Of a stretch of 64,000 nucleotides of DNA, positions 28,387 to 36,745 are shown piece by piece. The stretch is from the NCBI GenBank assembly GCA_964447205.1, contig CAYUSB010000004.1:1-64000 (forward strand), written 5' to 3'. Positions within the stretch are counted from its first letter, which is position 1, and each line of letters opens with the position of its first letter. Below the pieces are notes generated by a model. It did not search any database, was not told the origin of the DNA, and saw nothing but the letters and a program-made list of their open reading frames with translations. The position numbers and the translations under genes are program-made. Source of the DNA: JAEUKH01 sp964447205. GTDB taxonomy: Bacteria; Myxococcota_A; Polyangia; Polyangiales; Ga0077539.

Positions 28387-29268
28387 ATGTCGATCCTCGT
28401 CAACAAGAGCACGCGCCTCGTGGTGCAGGGCATCACGGGCAAGTTTGGTTCGTTTCACGCGCGGCAGATGCTCGCGTACGGCACCGACCTGGTCGCCGGG
28501 GTGACCCCGGGGGCGGGAGGCACCCGCTTCGACCAGACGGTCCCGGTCTACAACACCATGCACGAGGCCGTGCACCACACCGGGGCCAACGCCTCGGTGA
28601 TCTTCGTGCCCCCCGCCGGGGCCGCCGACGCCATCCTCGAGGCCGCCGACGCAGGGATCGGCCTCGTGGTCTGCATCACCGAGGGGGTGCCCGTCATGGA
28701 CATGCTCCGGGTGCGCCGGGCCCTGGAGCACCGGCTCAACAAAGACCTCCGCCTCGTCGGGCCCAACTGCCCCGGGGTCATCACCCCCGGACAGTGCAAG
28801 ATCGGGATCATGCCCGGCCACATCCACAAGGTGGGCAACATCGGGGTGGTCTCGCGCTCGGGCACCCTCACCTACGAGGCCGTCGGCCAGCTCTCGGCCC
28901 TCGACGTGGGGCAGAGCACCTGCGTAGGCATCGGGGGCGACCCCGTCAACGGCACCGACTTCATCGACGTCCTCACCCTGTTCAACGACGACCCCGACAC
29001 CCACGGGGTCATCATGATCGGCGAGATCGGCGGGAGCGCCGAGGAGAAGGCCGCCGGCTGGATCAAGGCCCACATGAAGAAGCCCGTGGCGGGTTTCATC
29101 GCGGGCACCACGGCCCCTCCCGGCAAGCGCATGGGCCACGCCGGGGCGGTGATCTCCGGCGGCAAGGGCAAGGCCAGCGACAAGATCGAGGCCATGGAGG
29201 CCGCGGGCATCCGCGTGGCCCCGACCCCCGCCCAGATGGCCGAGACCCTGCTCGCCATGATGAAGTAG
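28387..29268 (+). CDS. sucD: succinyl-CoA synthetase alpha subunit
   Basis: CoA-binding subunit, 293 aa, standard length. MSILVNKSTRLVVQGITGKFG starts the CoA-binding Rossmann domain. GPNCPGVITPGQCKIGIMPG and SRSGTLTYEAVGQL are conserved. The phospho-histidine lies in RMGHAGAVISGGKG near residue 248. ATG at 28387 follows GAGGAGAGGG at optimal spacing. It completes the mdh-sucC-sucD block. Confidence 0.97.
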   Translation: MSILVNKSTRLVVQGITGKFGSFHARQMLAYGTDLVAGVTPGAGGTRFDQTVPVYNTMHEAVHHTGANASVIFVPPAGAADAILEAADAGIGLVVCITEGVPVMDMLRVRRALEHRLNKDLRLVGPNCPGVITPGQCKIGIMPGHIHKVGNIGVVSRSGTLTYEAVGQLSALDVGQSTCVGIGGDPVNGTDFIDVLTLFNDDPDTHGVIMIGEIGGSAEEKAAGWIKAHMKKPVAGFIAGTTAPPGKRMGHAGAVISGGKGKASDKIEAMEAAGIRVAPTPAQMAETLLAMMK

Positions 29269-29350
29269 TCGCCCTGCGCGACCTACTCCCCCCGCCGACT
29301 GAAGGGCCCTTGGCCCGGTGTGTGCTGGATGCAGCGTCAGGAGACTGACC

Positions 29351-29740
29351 ATGCAACACGGACACTGGGCCACCCTCTCGATCTCTTTCGAAACCGCCCT
29401 CACACGGCTCCCGTCGGCCCTCAGCGATGAGGGATTCGGCATCATCACCCAGATCGACCTGCAGGCCACCCTGAAGGAGAAGCTCGGGGTGGAGACGGGG
29501 CGCTACCACATCGTTGGGGCCTGCAACCCCACCCTGGCGCACAAGGCTGTGGCAAATGACCCCACCGTGGGGCTCCTCCTGCCCTGCAACGTGGTGCTGC
29601 ACGAGACCCCCGAGGGGGACGTTCGGATGGGGGTGATCGACCCGACCAGGACCCTCGGGGTCGACGGGGGTCCAGAGCTCCAGGAGGTGGCCAGGGACGT
29701 CGAGGTCCGCCTCCTGCGGGTGCTGGAGGTCATGAAGTGA
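29351..29740 (+). CDS. DUF302 domain protein
   Basis: 129 aa. The family core is clear: ISFETALTRLPSALSDEGFGIITQIDLQATLKEKLG, then YHIVGACNPTLAHKAV, LLLPCNVVLHE and VGVIDP-like MGVIDPTRTL. DUF302 domains are small dimeric alpha/beta proteins of unknown biochemical role, often found near redox or central-metabolism genes. ATG at 29351 was chosen because homology begins at MQHGHWATLSI. It lies 82 bp after sucD and 136 bp before ndk on the same strand; no export signal. Confidence 0.88.
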   Translation: MQHGHWATLSISFETALTRLPSALSDEGFGIITQIDLQATLKEKLGVETGRYHIVGACNPTLAHKAVANDPTVGLLLPCNVVLHETPEGDVRMGVIDPTRTLGVDGGPELQEVARDVEVRLLRVLEVMK

Positions 29741-29876
29741 AACGCCGACGAAACACCTCGGGCAGGAACACCTGTCTGCGCCGAGGGCCTTGCCAGCGAG
29801 GCCTCGCGCGTTTATAGGGCGCCCCACCGCCGCGGGCCCTCTGTCTCCCTACACCCCGCGCGCAGGAGCCCGCGTC

Positions 29877-30296
29877 ATGGCCATCGAGACCACCTTCGCC
29901 ATCATCAAGCCCGACGCCGTGGAGAAAAACTCCACGGGCGCCATCCTCGCCCACATCGAGCGGGCGGGGTTTGTCATCAAGGGCGCCAAGCGTCTGCACC
30001 TCACCCAGGCCCAGGCCGAGGGGTTCTACGCCGAGCACCGGGCCCGGGGCTTCTTCGGCGAGCTCGTGACCTTCATGTCGCGGGGGCCGGTGTTTGTCCT
30101 GGCCCTCGAGGCCGAGGGGGCCATCACGAAGTGGCGCGAGGTCATGGGAGCCACCGACCCGGCCGCCGCCGCCGAGGGCACCATCCGCAAGCTCTTCGGG
30201 GCCTCCAAGGGCGAAAACGCCACCCACGGGTCGGACTCCCCGGGGGCAGCCGCCCGCGAGCTGGCCTACTTCTTCGCGTCGTACGAGCTGCTCTGA
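29877..30296 (+). CDS. ndk: nucleoside-diphosphate kinase
   Basis: Transfers gamma phosphate between NTPs and NDPs via phospho-His117 in ENATHGSDSP. 139 aa, standard. The N-terminus ETTFAIIKPDAVEKN and MSRGPVFVLALEAEGAI are family hallmarks. ATG at 29877 was chosen to match the normal length. Its location just downstream of sucCD is common in bacteria, where Ndk balances the nucleotide made by succinyl-CoA synthetase. It converges on the GH43-like gene. Confidence 0.97.
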   Translation: MAIETTFAIIKPDAVEKNSTGAILAHIERAGFVIKGAKRLHLTQAQAEGFYAEHRARGFFGELVTFMSRGPVFVLALEAEGAITKWREVMGATDPAAAAEGTIRKLFGASKGENATHGSDSPGAAARELAYFFASYELL

Positions 30297-30323
30297 GACT
30301 TCGCCCCGCCCGCCCAGAGCCAC

Positions 30324-31328
30324 TCAGGGCAGGCGGGCGGAGATGCGGCCCACCTGCGAGCCCGCGAGCCACCCCGACGGGTCTCCGCAGGCGCTGAAGT
30401 ACACATGGATGTGGTCGCCCGAGGCCACCGCGTCGACGGCCCCGAGGTGGCTCCGGGCCCACCCCTCGCCCGAGAGGGTCAGGAGGGGCGCGTCGTTGGC
30501 CGACCATAGGGTCCCGTCGAGGCTGTGCACGAGCCGCAGGGAGGCCGTGGGGGCTCCCTCGGGGTCGACCCCGTAGACGGTCTGGAGGCCCGCGTAGCCG
30601 CCGCCAAGACACGGGAAGACCTTGAGGCTCCCGGCCCCGACCGAGGCCTCGGGGGTGTCAGCCCGGGGCTGGAGCACAGGCTGCGGATGGGGGACAAACC
30701 CGAGGTCCAGGTCGTCGGTCTCGGCCATGCCCACGTACCGCGGGACGGCCCCGTCGCCGAGGGAGGCGGTTCCCGCGGAGAAGTAGAGCTTCCAGCGGTC
30801 GCCGGCGTGGACGAGGCAGGGGTGGCTCACCCAGTCTCCGCCCCCCTGGGCCGCGAACCACGGGAGGCTCGTGGTGAGGGTCGGGGTGGTCGTGTCCCAG
30901 TCGTAGACCGTCTGCCCGAAGCGGGTGACCAGCTCGGCCCGGGCGGGGAAGGGCAGGGCCCCGCGGGCGGCTACTGCGATGGGGCCGCGGGTGTACATCA
31001 TCACCAGGCCCTCGGGGAGGAGGCGGACGTGGGCCCCCATCGCGTGGGCGGCCACGAGGTCCTCGCGCGACCAGCGCAGCCCGTCGGGGGAGGTGTAGTG
31101 GTCGATGCCGAGGGGGGAGTCGGCCCACAGGTGCCACAGGTCGTCGAGGCGGTTGTCGGCCGAGAGCACCGTCGGGTCGCGGACCGCGGGGGCCCCAAGG
31201 GTGGGGACCAGGAACGGGGCCGTGGCCACGGGGCTCCAGCGCAGGGCAGACCATTCGGCGGCGGTGAGGCGTCGGTCGAGGGGGTGCATGGCCTCGGGAG
31301 GATGCCTCATCCGGGCCCCGGGGTGCAT
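30324..31328 (-). CDS. five-bladed-propeller glycosidase-like protein (GH43/GH32-type)
   Basis: About 334 aa without a signal peptide. A series of propeller-like segments is seen: RDPTVLSADNRLDDLWHLWAD, HYTSPDGLRWSRED, VSHPCLVHAGDRWKLYFSAG, YVGMAETDDLDLGF, GYAGLQTVYGVD and LVHSLDGTLWSAND. This order resembles GH43/GH32/GH62-type beta-propellers, with a possible catalytic Asp in RDPTV. I cannot tell whether it is an active hydrolase. ATGs at 31328, 31310 and 31289 are all in frame and none has a strong ribosome site. Divergent from the GHL10 lipoprotein. Confidence 0.65.
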   Translation of the reverse strand: MHPGARMRHPPEAMHPLDRRLTAAEWSALRWSPVATAPFLVPTLGAPAVRDPTVLSADNRLDDLWHLWADSPLGIDHYTSPDGLRWSREDLVAAHAMGAHVRLLPEGLVMMYTRGPIAVAARGALPFPARAELVTRFGQTVYDWDTTTPTLTTSLPWFAAQGGGDWVSHPCLVHAGDRWKLYFSAGTASLGDGAVPRYVGMAETDDLDLGFVPHPQPVLQPRADTPEASVGAGSLKVFPCLGGGYAGLQTVYGVDPEGAPTASLRLVHSLDGTLWSANDAPLLTLSGEGWARSHLGAVDAVASGDHIHVYFSACGDPSGWLAGSQVGRISARLP

Positions 31329-31373
31329 CACGGGGCTTGAAGGAGCTCCGGGGGTGGTGTTCCCCTCCCGCGG

Positions 31374-33053
31374 GTGACGCGCGCACGAACGATCGGGCTG
31401 GGCCTCCTCCTGGCCCTGGGCGGGGCCACAGGGTGCGGGGACATGGCCGACGACCCAGGAGGGGATGCCATGTCCGACGCGGCCGCGGAGGGCCCCCTGG
31501 ACGCCCTGGACGCGGCCTCCGCGGACGGCCCGACCGACGCGGGGCGGGACGCGGGGCGGGACGCAGGCATGGACGCAGGGCGGGATGCGTGGATCGACGT
31601 GGGGATCGACGTGGGGATCGACGTGGGGATCGACGCGGGACGAGACGCGGGCATGGAGGCCGGGGTGGATGCGGAGGCGCCGGTGTTTCGGGGGCACACC
31701 CGGGAGTTTCGGGGGGCCTGGGTGGCCACGGTGTTCAACATCGACTGGCCGAGCCGGACGGGGCTGTCGGCGGCGGTCCAACGGCAGGAGATGAACGCCC
31801 TCCTCGACGCCGCGGCGGGGGCCGGGCTCAACGCAGTGATGCTCCAGGTGCGGCCCGAGGGGGACGCCCTGTACCGCTCGACCCTGGAGCCCTGGTCGCG
31901 GTTTCTCTCGGGGCGACAGGGGACCGATCCCGGCTACGACCCCCTCGCGTACGCCGTCGCCGAGGGGCACCGGCGGGGGGTGGAGGTTCACGCGTGGATC
32001 AACCCGTTTCGTGCCCGAACGAGCGCCACCGGCACGTCCGTGGCCCCCCACATCAGTGTCACCCACCCCGCCGCCTGCGTCGTCTACGACGGGGGCCTGT
32101 GGATGAACCCCGCCTCCCCCGTGGTGGTCGACCGGCTCGCCTCCGTGGTCGAAGACCTCCTCGCGCGGTACGAGGTCGACGGGATCCACTTCGACGACTA
32201 CTTCTACCCCTACCCCGAGACAGGGATGGCCTTCCCGGACAGCCCGGACTACCAGCGGTACCAAACCGGGGGCGGGGCCCTGTCCCTCGGCGACTGGCGC
32301 CGCGACAACGTCAACCGCGTGATCGAACGGGTCGGGGCCGTGGTGGCCCGGGTTCGGCCGACGGCCCGGTTTGGGGTGTCGCCCTTCGGGATCTGGCGCC
32401 CGGGAAACCCCGCGGGCATCACGGGCCTCGACGCGTACGCCGCCATCTACTGCGACGCCCCGCGCTGGATGCGGATGGGCTGGGTCGACTACCTCGCTCC
32501 GCAGCTCTACTGGCCCAGCACCCAGGCTCCGCAGGCGTACGGGCCCCTCGTGCGCTGGTGGGCCGAGACCACGTCCGCGGGGCGCTCGGTGTTTGGCGGC
32601 AACAACCTGTCGCGCCTGGGGTCGTCCAGCGCCTGGACGGCCGCCGAGATCCGGCAGCAGGTGACCCTCACCCGCGACAATGCCGGGCGCGGGGCCCGGG
32701 GAAACATCTTCTTCACGATCAGCCAGGTGCGGGCCAACCGGCTCGGGGTGAGGGACGTGCTGCGGGAGTTGTATACGACCCCGGCCCTGCCGCCCCCGGT
32801 GGCCGCGCGGCGTGGGGTGACGGTGGCCCCGCCGGGGGTGACGCGGACGGGAACCACGCTGACGGTGACCCATCCGCGGACGGGTTCGTTGCGGTCGTGG
32901 GTGGTGTACCGGGCCGACGGGGCGGGGTGGACGGTGGAGGAGATTGTTCCGGCGGCGCGGGGGACGGTGACGGTGCGGTCGGGGCGGTGGGCCGTGACAG
33001 CCGCCGACCGCGACGCGGTGGAGAGCGCCCCGGTGATGGTCACGGTGCCGTGA
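31374..33053 (+). CDS. GHL10/DUF187-type glycosyl-hydrolase-like lipoprotein
   Basis: 559-aa lipoprotein with lipobox ATGC. A long low-complexity linker of Asp-Ala-Gly-Arg and Ile-Asp-Val-Gly repeats (residues 35-100) leads to a TIM-barrel-like domain. Markers are FRGAWVATVFNIDWPS, LNAVMLQVRPEGDALY, VEVHAWINPFRAR, VDGIHFDDYFYPYPE and VSPFGIWRPGNPAG, all typical of the glycosyl-hydrolase-like 10 (YngK/DUF187) family; the IHFDDYFYP stretch is the presumed active site. A C-terminal Fn3-like segment (about 480-559) follows. GTG at 31374 fits the signal peptide. Likely on the cell surface acting on a polysaccharide. Confidence 0.88.
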   Translation: MTRARTIGLGLLLALGGATGCGDMADDPGGDAMSDAAAEGPLDALDAASADGPTDAGRDAGRDAGMDAGRDAWIDVGIDVGIDVGIDAGRDAGMEAGVDAEAPVFRGHTREFRGAWVATVFNIDWPSRTGLSAAVQRQEMNALLDAAAGAGLNAVMLQVRPEGDALYRSTLEPWSRFLSGRQGTDPGYDPLAYAVAEGHRRGVEVHAWINPFRARTSATGTSVAPHISVTHPAACVVYDGGLWMNPASPVVVDRLASVVEDLLARYEVDGIHFDDYFYPYPETGMAFPDSPDYQRYQTGGGALSLGDWRRDNVNRVIERVGAVVARVRPTARFGVSPFGIWRPGNPAGITGLDAYAAIYCDAPRWMRMGWVDYLAPQLYWPSTQAPQAYGPLVRWWAETTSAGRSVFGGNNLSRLGSSSAWTAAEIRQQVTLTRDNAGRGARGNIFFTISQVRANRLGVRDVLRELYTTPALPPPVAARRGVTVAPPGVTRTGTTLTVTHPRTGSLRSWVVYRADGAGWTVEEIVPAARGTVTVRSGRWAVTAADRDAVESAPVMVTVP

Positions 33054-33113
33054 GGGAGACGGGGCCAACGGCGACGAGGTGGGCTATACCCTCCAGGGCG
33101 AGGACGGTGGACG

Positions 33114-34235
33114 ATGCGTGGCCCGCGATTGTGTGGAGCGTGTGGAGCCCGACCCGCGGTCGGTGACGCGGGGAAGGACTGCGCATCGTGCGGTGCCCCT
33201 CCGACCGCCTGGGAGCTTGAGCAGGGGCAGGAGGGGTGGATCGCCCGCGTCACGATGTCGCTGGTGATGCTGGGGAGCGGGCTCGCGTGCTTCGCCGCGG
33301 TGCTCGCGCTTCTCAGCGGGTGGGCCTTCCCGTCCGTCGCGTGGAAGGTGGTGCAGGCGGTGCTGGGGCTCGTGGTCGTTCCGTTTGGGACGCTCACCGG
33401 GGCGGTGCTCGTCTACGGGTCGGTCGAGGGGCTGGTGATGACCACCTGGCGATGGAAAGACCCGGTCGACGGCGAGGGACAGGCGAGCGCCAAGGTCGTG
33501 CTCGGTCGGCTGAAGTCCGCGCAGGGGCGGAGGGCTCGGGTGGGTACCCCCCTCCCAGTGCCTGCGATGCGGGCTTCGCCGGTGGAGCTGTTTCGTTCGC
33601 TCAAGACCGTTCGCGCGGAGGCCTTGAAGCGCGCCTCGCTCGGCATCGGGACGCCGCCCACGGTCGATCTCCTCCTGGTGTTTGGGATCGTTCGGTTGGC
33701 GTACGCGGGCGTGATGGAGATCGCGGTCCGCGAGAGCCGAAGCTGGGACCTGAAAGGGGTCGGTGCGTGGTGTGCGAGTCCGTCCCCGTTGATGCTTCGG
33801 CGAGGGACGGCCCGACCGAGCGTCTCGCTCAACGATCCGGTGAGTGTGCTGCTCCTCGCCGCGCTCGCACAGTTTGATCTCGACGCCACCACGAAGGCGT
33901 CGGTGGTGGGCGAGGGTGCGTATCGGCGTGGAGCGCTGGGGGAGGAGCTTCCGCCAGGTCCGTGGGTTCGGCTGAGTGACCTCCTCGACGCCCTGGTCCC
34001 CCTGGTCTCGCTGCAAAACCCGAGGCAGTCGATCCGCGATCGGATGCGGCATCACGCCGAGATCGCGTCCGACAGCACCCTGTCCGACGAGGCGATTGTC
34101 GACGACGTGCGGGGCGTCGTGGCGTGGCGCGTCGCCGGCGAGACGCGGGCGATCGTGCCGTTGCTGCTCGCTTGTCTGACGCGGCTATCTCCGAGGTACA
34201 GGCCCCCGGGGGTTGCCAGGAAGGACATGAAGTGA
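33114..34235 (+). CDS. zinc-ribbon membrane protein, unknown
   Basis: 373 aa. The N-terminus MRGPRLCGACGARPAVGDAG...CASCGAP carries two CxxC knuckles, a likely zinc ribbon. Two long hydrophobic segments follow at about residues 45-110, and then a soluble region rich in Leu and Arg (LFRSLKTVRAEALKR, VDLLLVFGIVRLAYAGVME). No enzyme or known domain was recognised. ATG at 33114 starts directly before the zinc ribbon. First gene of the accessory-looking stretch 33.1-41.2 kb; convergent with the next lipoprotein gene. Confidence 0.7.
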   Translation: MRGPRLCGACGARPAVGDAGKDCASCGAPPTAWELEQGQEGWIARVTMSLVMLGSGLACFAAVLALLSGWAFPSVAWKVVQAVLGLVVVPFGTLTGAVLVYGSVEGLVMTTWRWKDPVDGEGQASAKVVLGRLKSAQGRRARVGTPLPVPAMRASPVELFRSLKTVRAEALKRASLGIGTPPTVDLLLVFGIVRLAYAGVMEIAVRESRSWDLKGVGAWCASPSPLMLRRGTARPSVSLNDPVSVLLLAALAQFDLDATTKASVVGEGAYRRGALGEELPPGPWVRLSDLLDALVPLVSLQNPRQSIRDRMRHHAEIASDSTLSDEAIVDDVRGVVAWRVAGETRAIVPLLLACLTRLSPRYRPPGVARKDMK

Positions 34236-34311
34236 AGTTTGCGGGTGGGGGCCATGTCGAGCGCCTCGGCGATGGACACGGTGTCGTCAGGGTGGGGAGG
34301 GAGCGGGGCGC

Positions 34312-35148
34312 TCAGCGGCGGCGCTCGAAGCGGAAGGTCACCGACCCGCCCGCGCAGAGGACGGTCTTGCTCCCCGCGGCGAGCTCCGCGGGGGTCGCGG
34401 TGAGTCGCCCGCGGCACACCACATCGCCCGCGCGCACGTTGGTGATGGGCGAGTCGTCGTCTTCCAGCACGAAGTCGAGGCCCGCGCCGAGGCGAGGCTC
34501 TTCGACGATGCCCACCTCGGCGTCGTAGGTCCCCTCGCAGCGGTTGCCCGCCGGCGCGGTGATCATCCCGTTGACCCGCACGAAGGGGTCGGGCAGCGAC
34601 GGGGAGCAGAAGGGCTGACCGCCGTTGCGGCACGCATCCCACGAGGTGTCGCAGCGGTCGACGCGCGCTGAGGCCACCCGCAGGAGCCACAGCGGACCGG
34701 TGTACGGCGCCGGGTCGCAGCGCCCGAAGCCCTCGGCACAGACGAAGCCCGCGCCGCAGGTGCCGCACTCGACCACCCCGCACGCGTCGGAGCTCGCGAT
34801 GCCGCACTGTCGTCCCGTGCAGAGCTCCTCGCACGCCGAGGGGCCGGTGTCGGGCGCGCCCGCGTCGGCGGGGGTGCGCGGCAGGAGCTCGCAGCGGGCT
34901 CGTCCGCCCCCGGGCCGCACGCACCGCGCGTCGTCGCCGCAGTCGTCGTCACGCGTGCAGAGGTCCTCGGGCTCGGGCTCGGGCGTTGCGCCGCCGTCGG
35001 CCTCCTCGGGGGGCTCTGCCGGGACGTGGGTGTCGGCGGTGGCGGCGCCCGCGTCGGCGCGGCGAGACTCGGGGAGCGTGTTGCCCACGTAGCAGGCAGA
35101 CAGCGGGGCGAGGGCGGCGACGACGAGGAGCGAGGTGAGTACGCGCAT
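34312..35148 (-). CDS. Cys-rich lipoprotein, unknown
   Basis: 278 aa. A signal peptide with lipobox LSAC (MRVLTSLLVVAALAPLSAC) is followed by an acidic Pro/Glu linker and a Cys-rich region (LCTRDDDCGDDARCV, CEELCTGRQCGI, CGVVECGTCGAGFVC) of the MopE-like type. A C-terminal domain (about 150-278) contains RVNGMITAP and LDFVLEDDDSPITNV, reminiscent of a C2-like or bacterial beta-sandwich. ATG at 35148 is preceded by GGAGG. Presumed cell-surface protein; function unknown. Confidence 0.8.
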   Translation of the reverse strand: MRVLTSLLVVAALAPLSACYVGNTLPESRRADAGAATADTHVPAEPPEEADGGATPEPEPEDLCTRDDDCGDDARCVRPGGGRARCELLPRTPADAGAPDTGPSACEELCTGRQCGIASSDACGVVECGTCGAGFVCAEGFGRCDPAPYTGPLWLLRVASARVDRCDTSWDACRNGGQPFCSPSLPDPFVRVNGMITAPAGNRCEGTYDAEVGIVEEPRLGAGLDFVLEDDDSPITNVRAGDVVCRGRLTATPAELAAGSKTVLCAGGSVTFRFERRR

Positions 35149-35367
35149 GGGGGACCTCCGTGAGAACGATCGCCCCTGTCGCAAGGTCTGGGCCGCCGTG
35201 AATAGGCTTGTTTTTATGGCACTTGTGCTGGTCTGAGCGGGGCGTCGGCGCGGCGGGCGGGGCGCGGGCGCCACGGTGTCGGTCGCGCGGTGCGGCGATC
35301 TCGCCGTCGTGTCATCGGAGCAAACTGGACGTCGCCCGCGGCGAGGCGCCACCCCGAGCGCCTTGTG

Positions 35368-35931
35368 TCAGAAGCTCCCGGCGATGCCCACCCACGACCC
35401 CTGCGGCAGCGGCACGACGGCGGGCGAGAGACGGAACGACACGTGGGCCCGCGCGGGCGTGCGCGTCACGGTCCGTGGGGACATCCACACGGCGCCGACG
35501 GTGCCGCCCAGCAGGGTGGCCCCCAGCCCGAGGAGCAGGGAGGGCGTGCTGTAGTCGGACCGACTCGCCAGCGCTGCACCCAACGCGACGCCGGGCAACA
35601 TGCCTACAAACGTGCCGAGCAGCGCGCGACCGTACGACACCGGAGCGCCGTAGCGTCGGCCCGCGAGGGTCACCCCGAGCGGCGTGCCAAACACGATGCC
35701 AACCCCGGCGCCCATCAAGCCGAAGGCGGCCGCGCTGATCTCGCCCGTCGAGGTGAGCGCGGGCGGCAGCCCCAGTGCTGTGGCCGCGAGGGCCCCCGTG
35801 GCGGCCCCCGACAGTCCCATCACCCACGGCTTGGCCTCCTCCACGGGTGGACCGATGCCCTGCGCGGATGCCCCAGCGGGAACGAGGGTCAACGCCACCG
35901 CCAGGCCTGCGACCCCCGCCGAGTGCCACAT
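35368..35931 (-). CDS. exported glycine-rich membrane protein, unknown
   Basis: 187 aa. A signal peptide (MWHSAGVAGLAVALTLVPAGASAQ) precedes several Gly/Ala-rich hydrophobic stretches (LMGAGVGIVFGTPLGVTLAG, LLGTFVGMLPGVALGAAL, LLLGLGATLLGGTVGAVWM). These look like glycine-zipper membrane helices. It ends with VSFRLSPAVVPLPQG, typical of a beta strand. ATG at 35931 is preceded by GGGAG, better than an ATG 12 codons upstream. No family recognised. Divergent from the kinase-like remnant. Confidence 0.65.
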   Translation of the reverse strand: MWHSAGVAGLAVALTLVPAGASAQGIGPPVEEAKPWVMGLSGAATGALAATALGLPPALTSTGEISAAAFGLMGAGVGIVFGTPLGVTLAGRRYGAPVSYGRALLGTFVGMLPGVALGAALASRSDYSTPSLLLGLGATLLGGTVGAVWMSPRTVTRTPARAHVSFRLSPAVVPLPQGSWVGIAGSF

Positions 35932-35939
35932 GGGAGAAG

Positions 35940-36716
35940 TCTCCCACAGCGCCGCGGAGGCTCGCAACGGTCGACGCGCTCTGCGGCGACCGCCGAGGCC
36001 GGCGCGCTCCGCGGGTCGTCCTGCTCGACTTCTGGCTCATGAGCGGCCCAGGCGACGACGGCGTCGAGCCGGCAGGAACGCTCGCGAACATGGCCCCCGA
36101 GCCGACGAGCGGTCGTCCCAGCAGCGAGGCCGCGGACTGGTATGCGTTCGGCACCATGCTCTACGAAGCGCTCTCGGGTCGTCGGCTCTCCGAGGGGCCG
36201 TCGGACGAGGTTCGTCGCAAGAGAGTCGACGGAGAGCCTCCCCTGCCGCTGACAGACGTGGACGGCGACCTGGGTCGACTGTGTCACGACCTGCTGCAGC
36301 ACGCGTCCGCGCTGCGCCCTTCAGGTCCGGAGGTGCTCGCCCGCATGGCGTCGCGCCGCGGCGAAGACGAGCTCGTTGCGAGCTCCGTGCCCGCGTTGGA
36401 CGAGGAGCACGCCGTCAAGCTCACAGGTCGCGACGCAGAGATCCAGCGGCTCGGTGACGCGCTGGAAGTCACGCGCGGCGGGCACCCCTCCGTCGCCCTC
36501 GTCCACGGTCGATCGGGCGTGGGCAAGACCGCCCTCGTCGATCAACTCGTGAGGATGTTGGGCGATACCTCGCCGAGCCCGGGCGGGAGCCGGACCTTGT
36601 TCTTCCCTTGCCGGGATGGGCGGTGCATCACCCCGGCGGGCGACTCCTCCAACTGCGGCGGATGCGGCCTCGCCTGCCCGATGGGACGGCTCTGTTCGGT
36701 GGGCCTCTGCGGCTGA
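35940..36716 (+). pseudogene. chimeric remnant: kinase C-lobe + ATPase P-loop + Cys-rich tail
   Basis: The open reading frame has three unrelated parts in order. First is the tail half of a Ser/Thr kinase (VVLLDFWLMSGPG, GTLANMAPEPTSG, ADWYAFGTMLYEALSGR) with no glycine loop or HRD. Then comes the start of an STAND/AAA-type ATPase with intact Walker A (VHGRSGVGKTALVDQL), cut soon after. Finally there is a Cys-rich MopE-like tail (SNCGGCGLACPMGRLCSVGLCG). No plausible start codon with homology lies upstream. Kinase-ATPase fusions are common in myxobacteria; this looks like a deletion fusion of such a gene with a surface-protein gene. A functional protein is unlikely. Confidence 0.7.
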
Positions 36717-36745
36717 GGGTGTGCCCGCGGGGTCGAGGGTGCACC

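Noticed and set aside
30324..33068. Apparent 914-codon minus-strand protein
   Set aside because: The upstream two thirds are antisense to the GHL10 lipoprotein; only the portion below 31328 shows propeller features.
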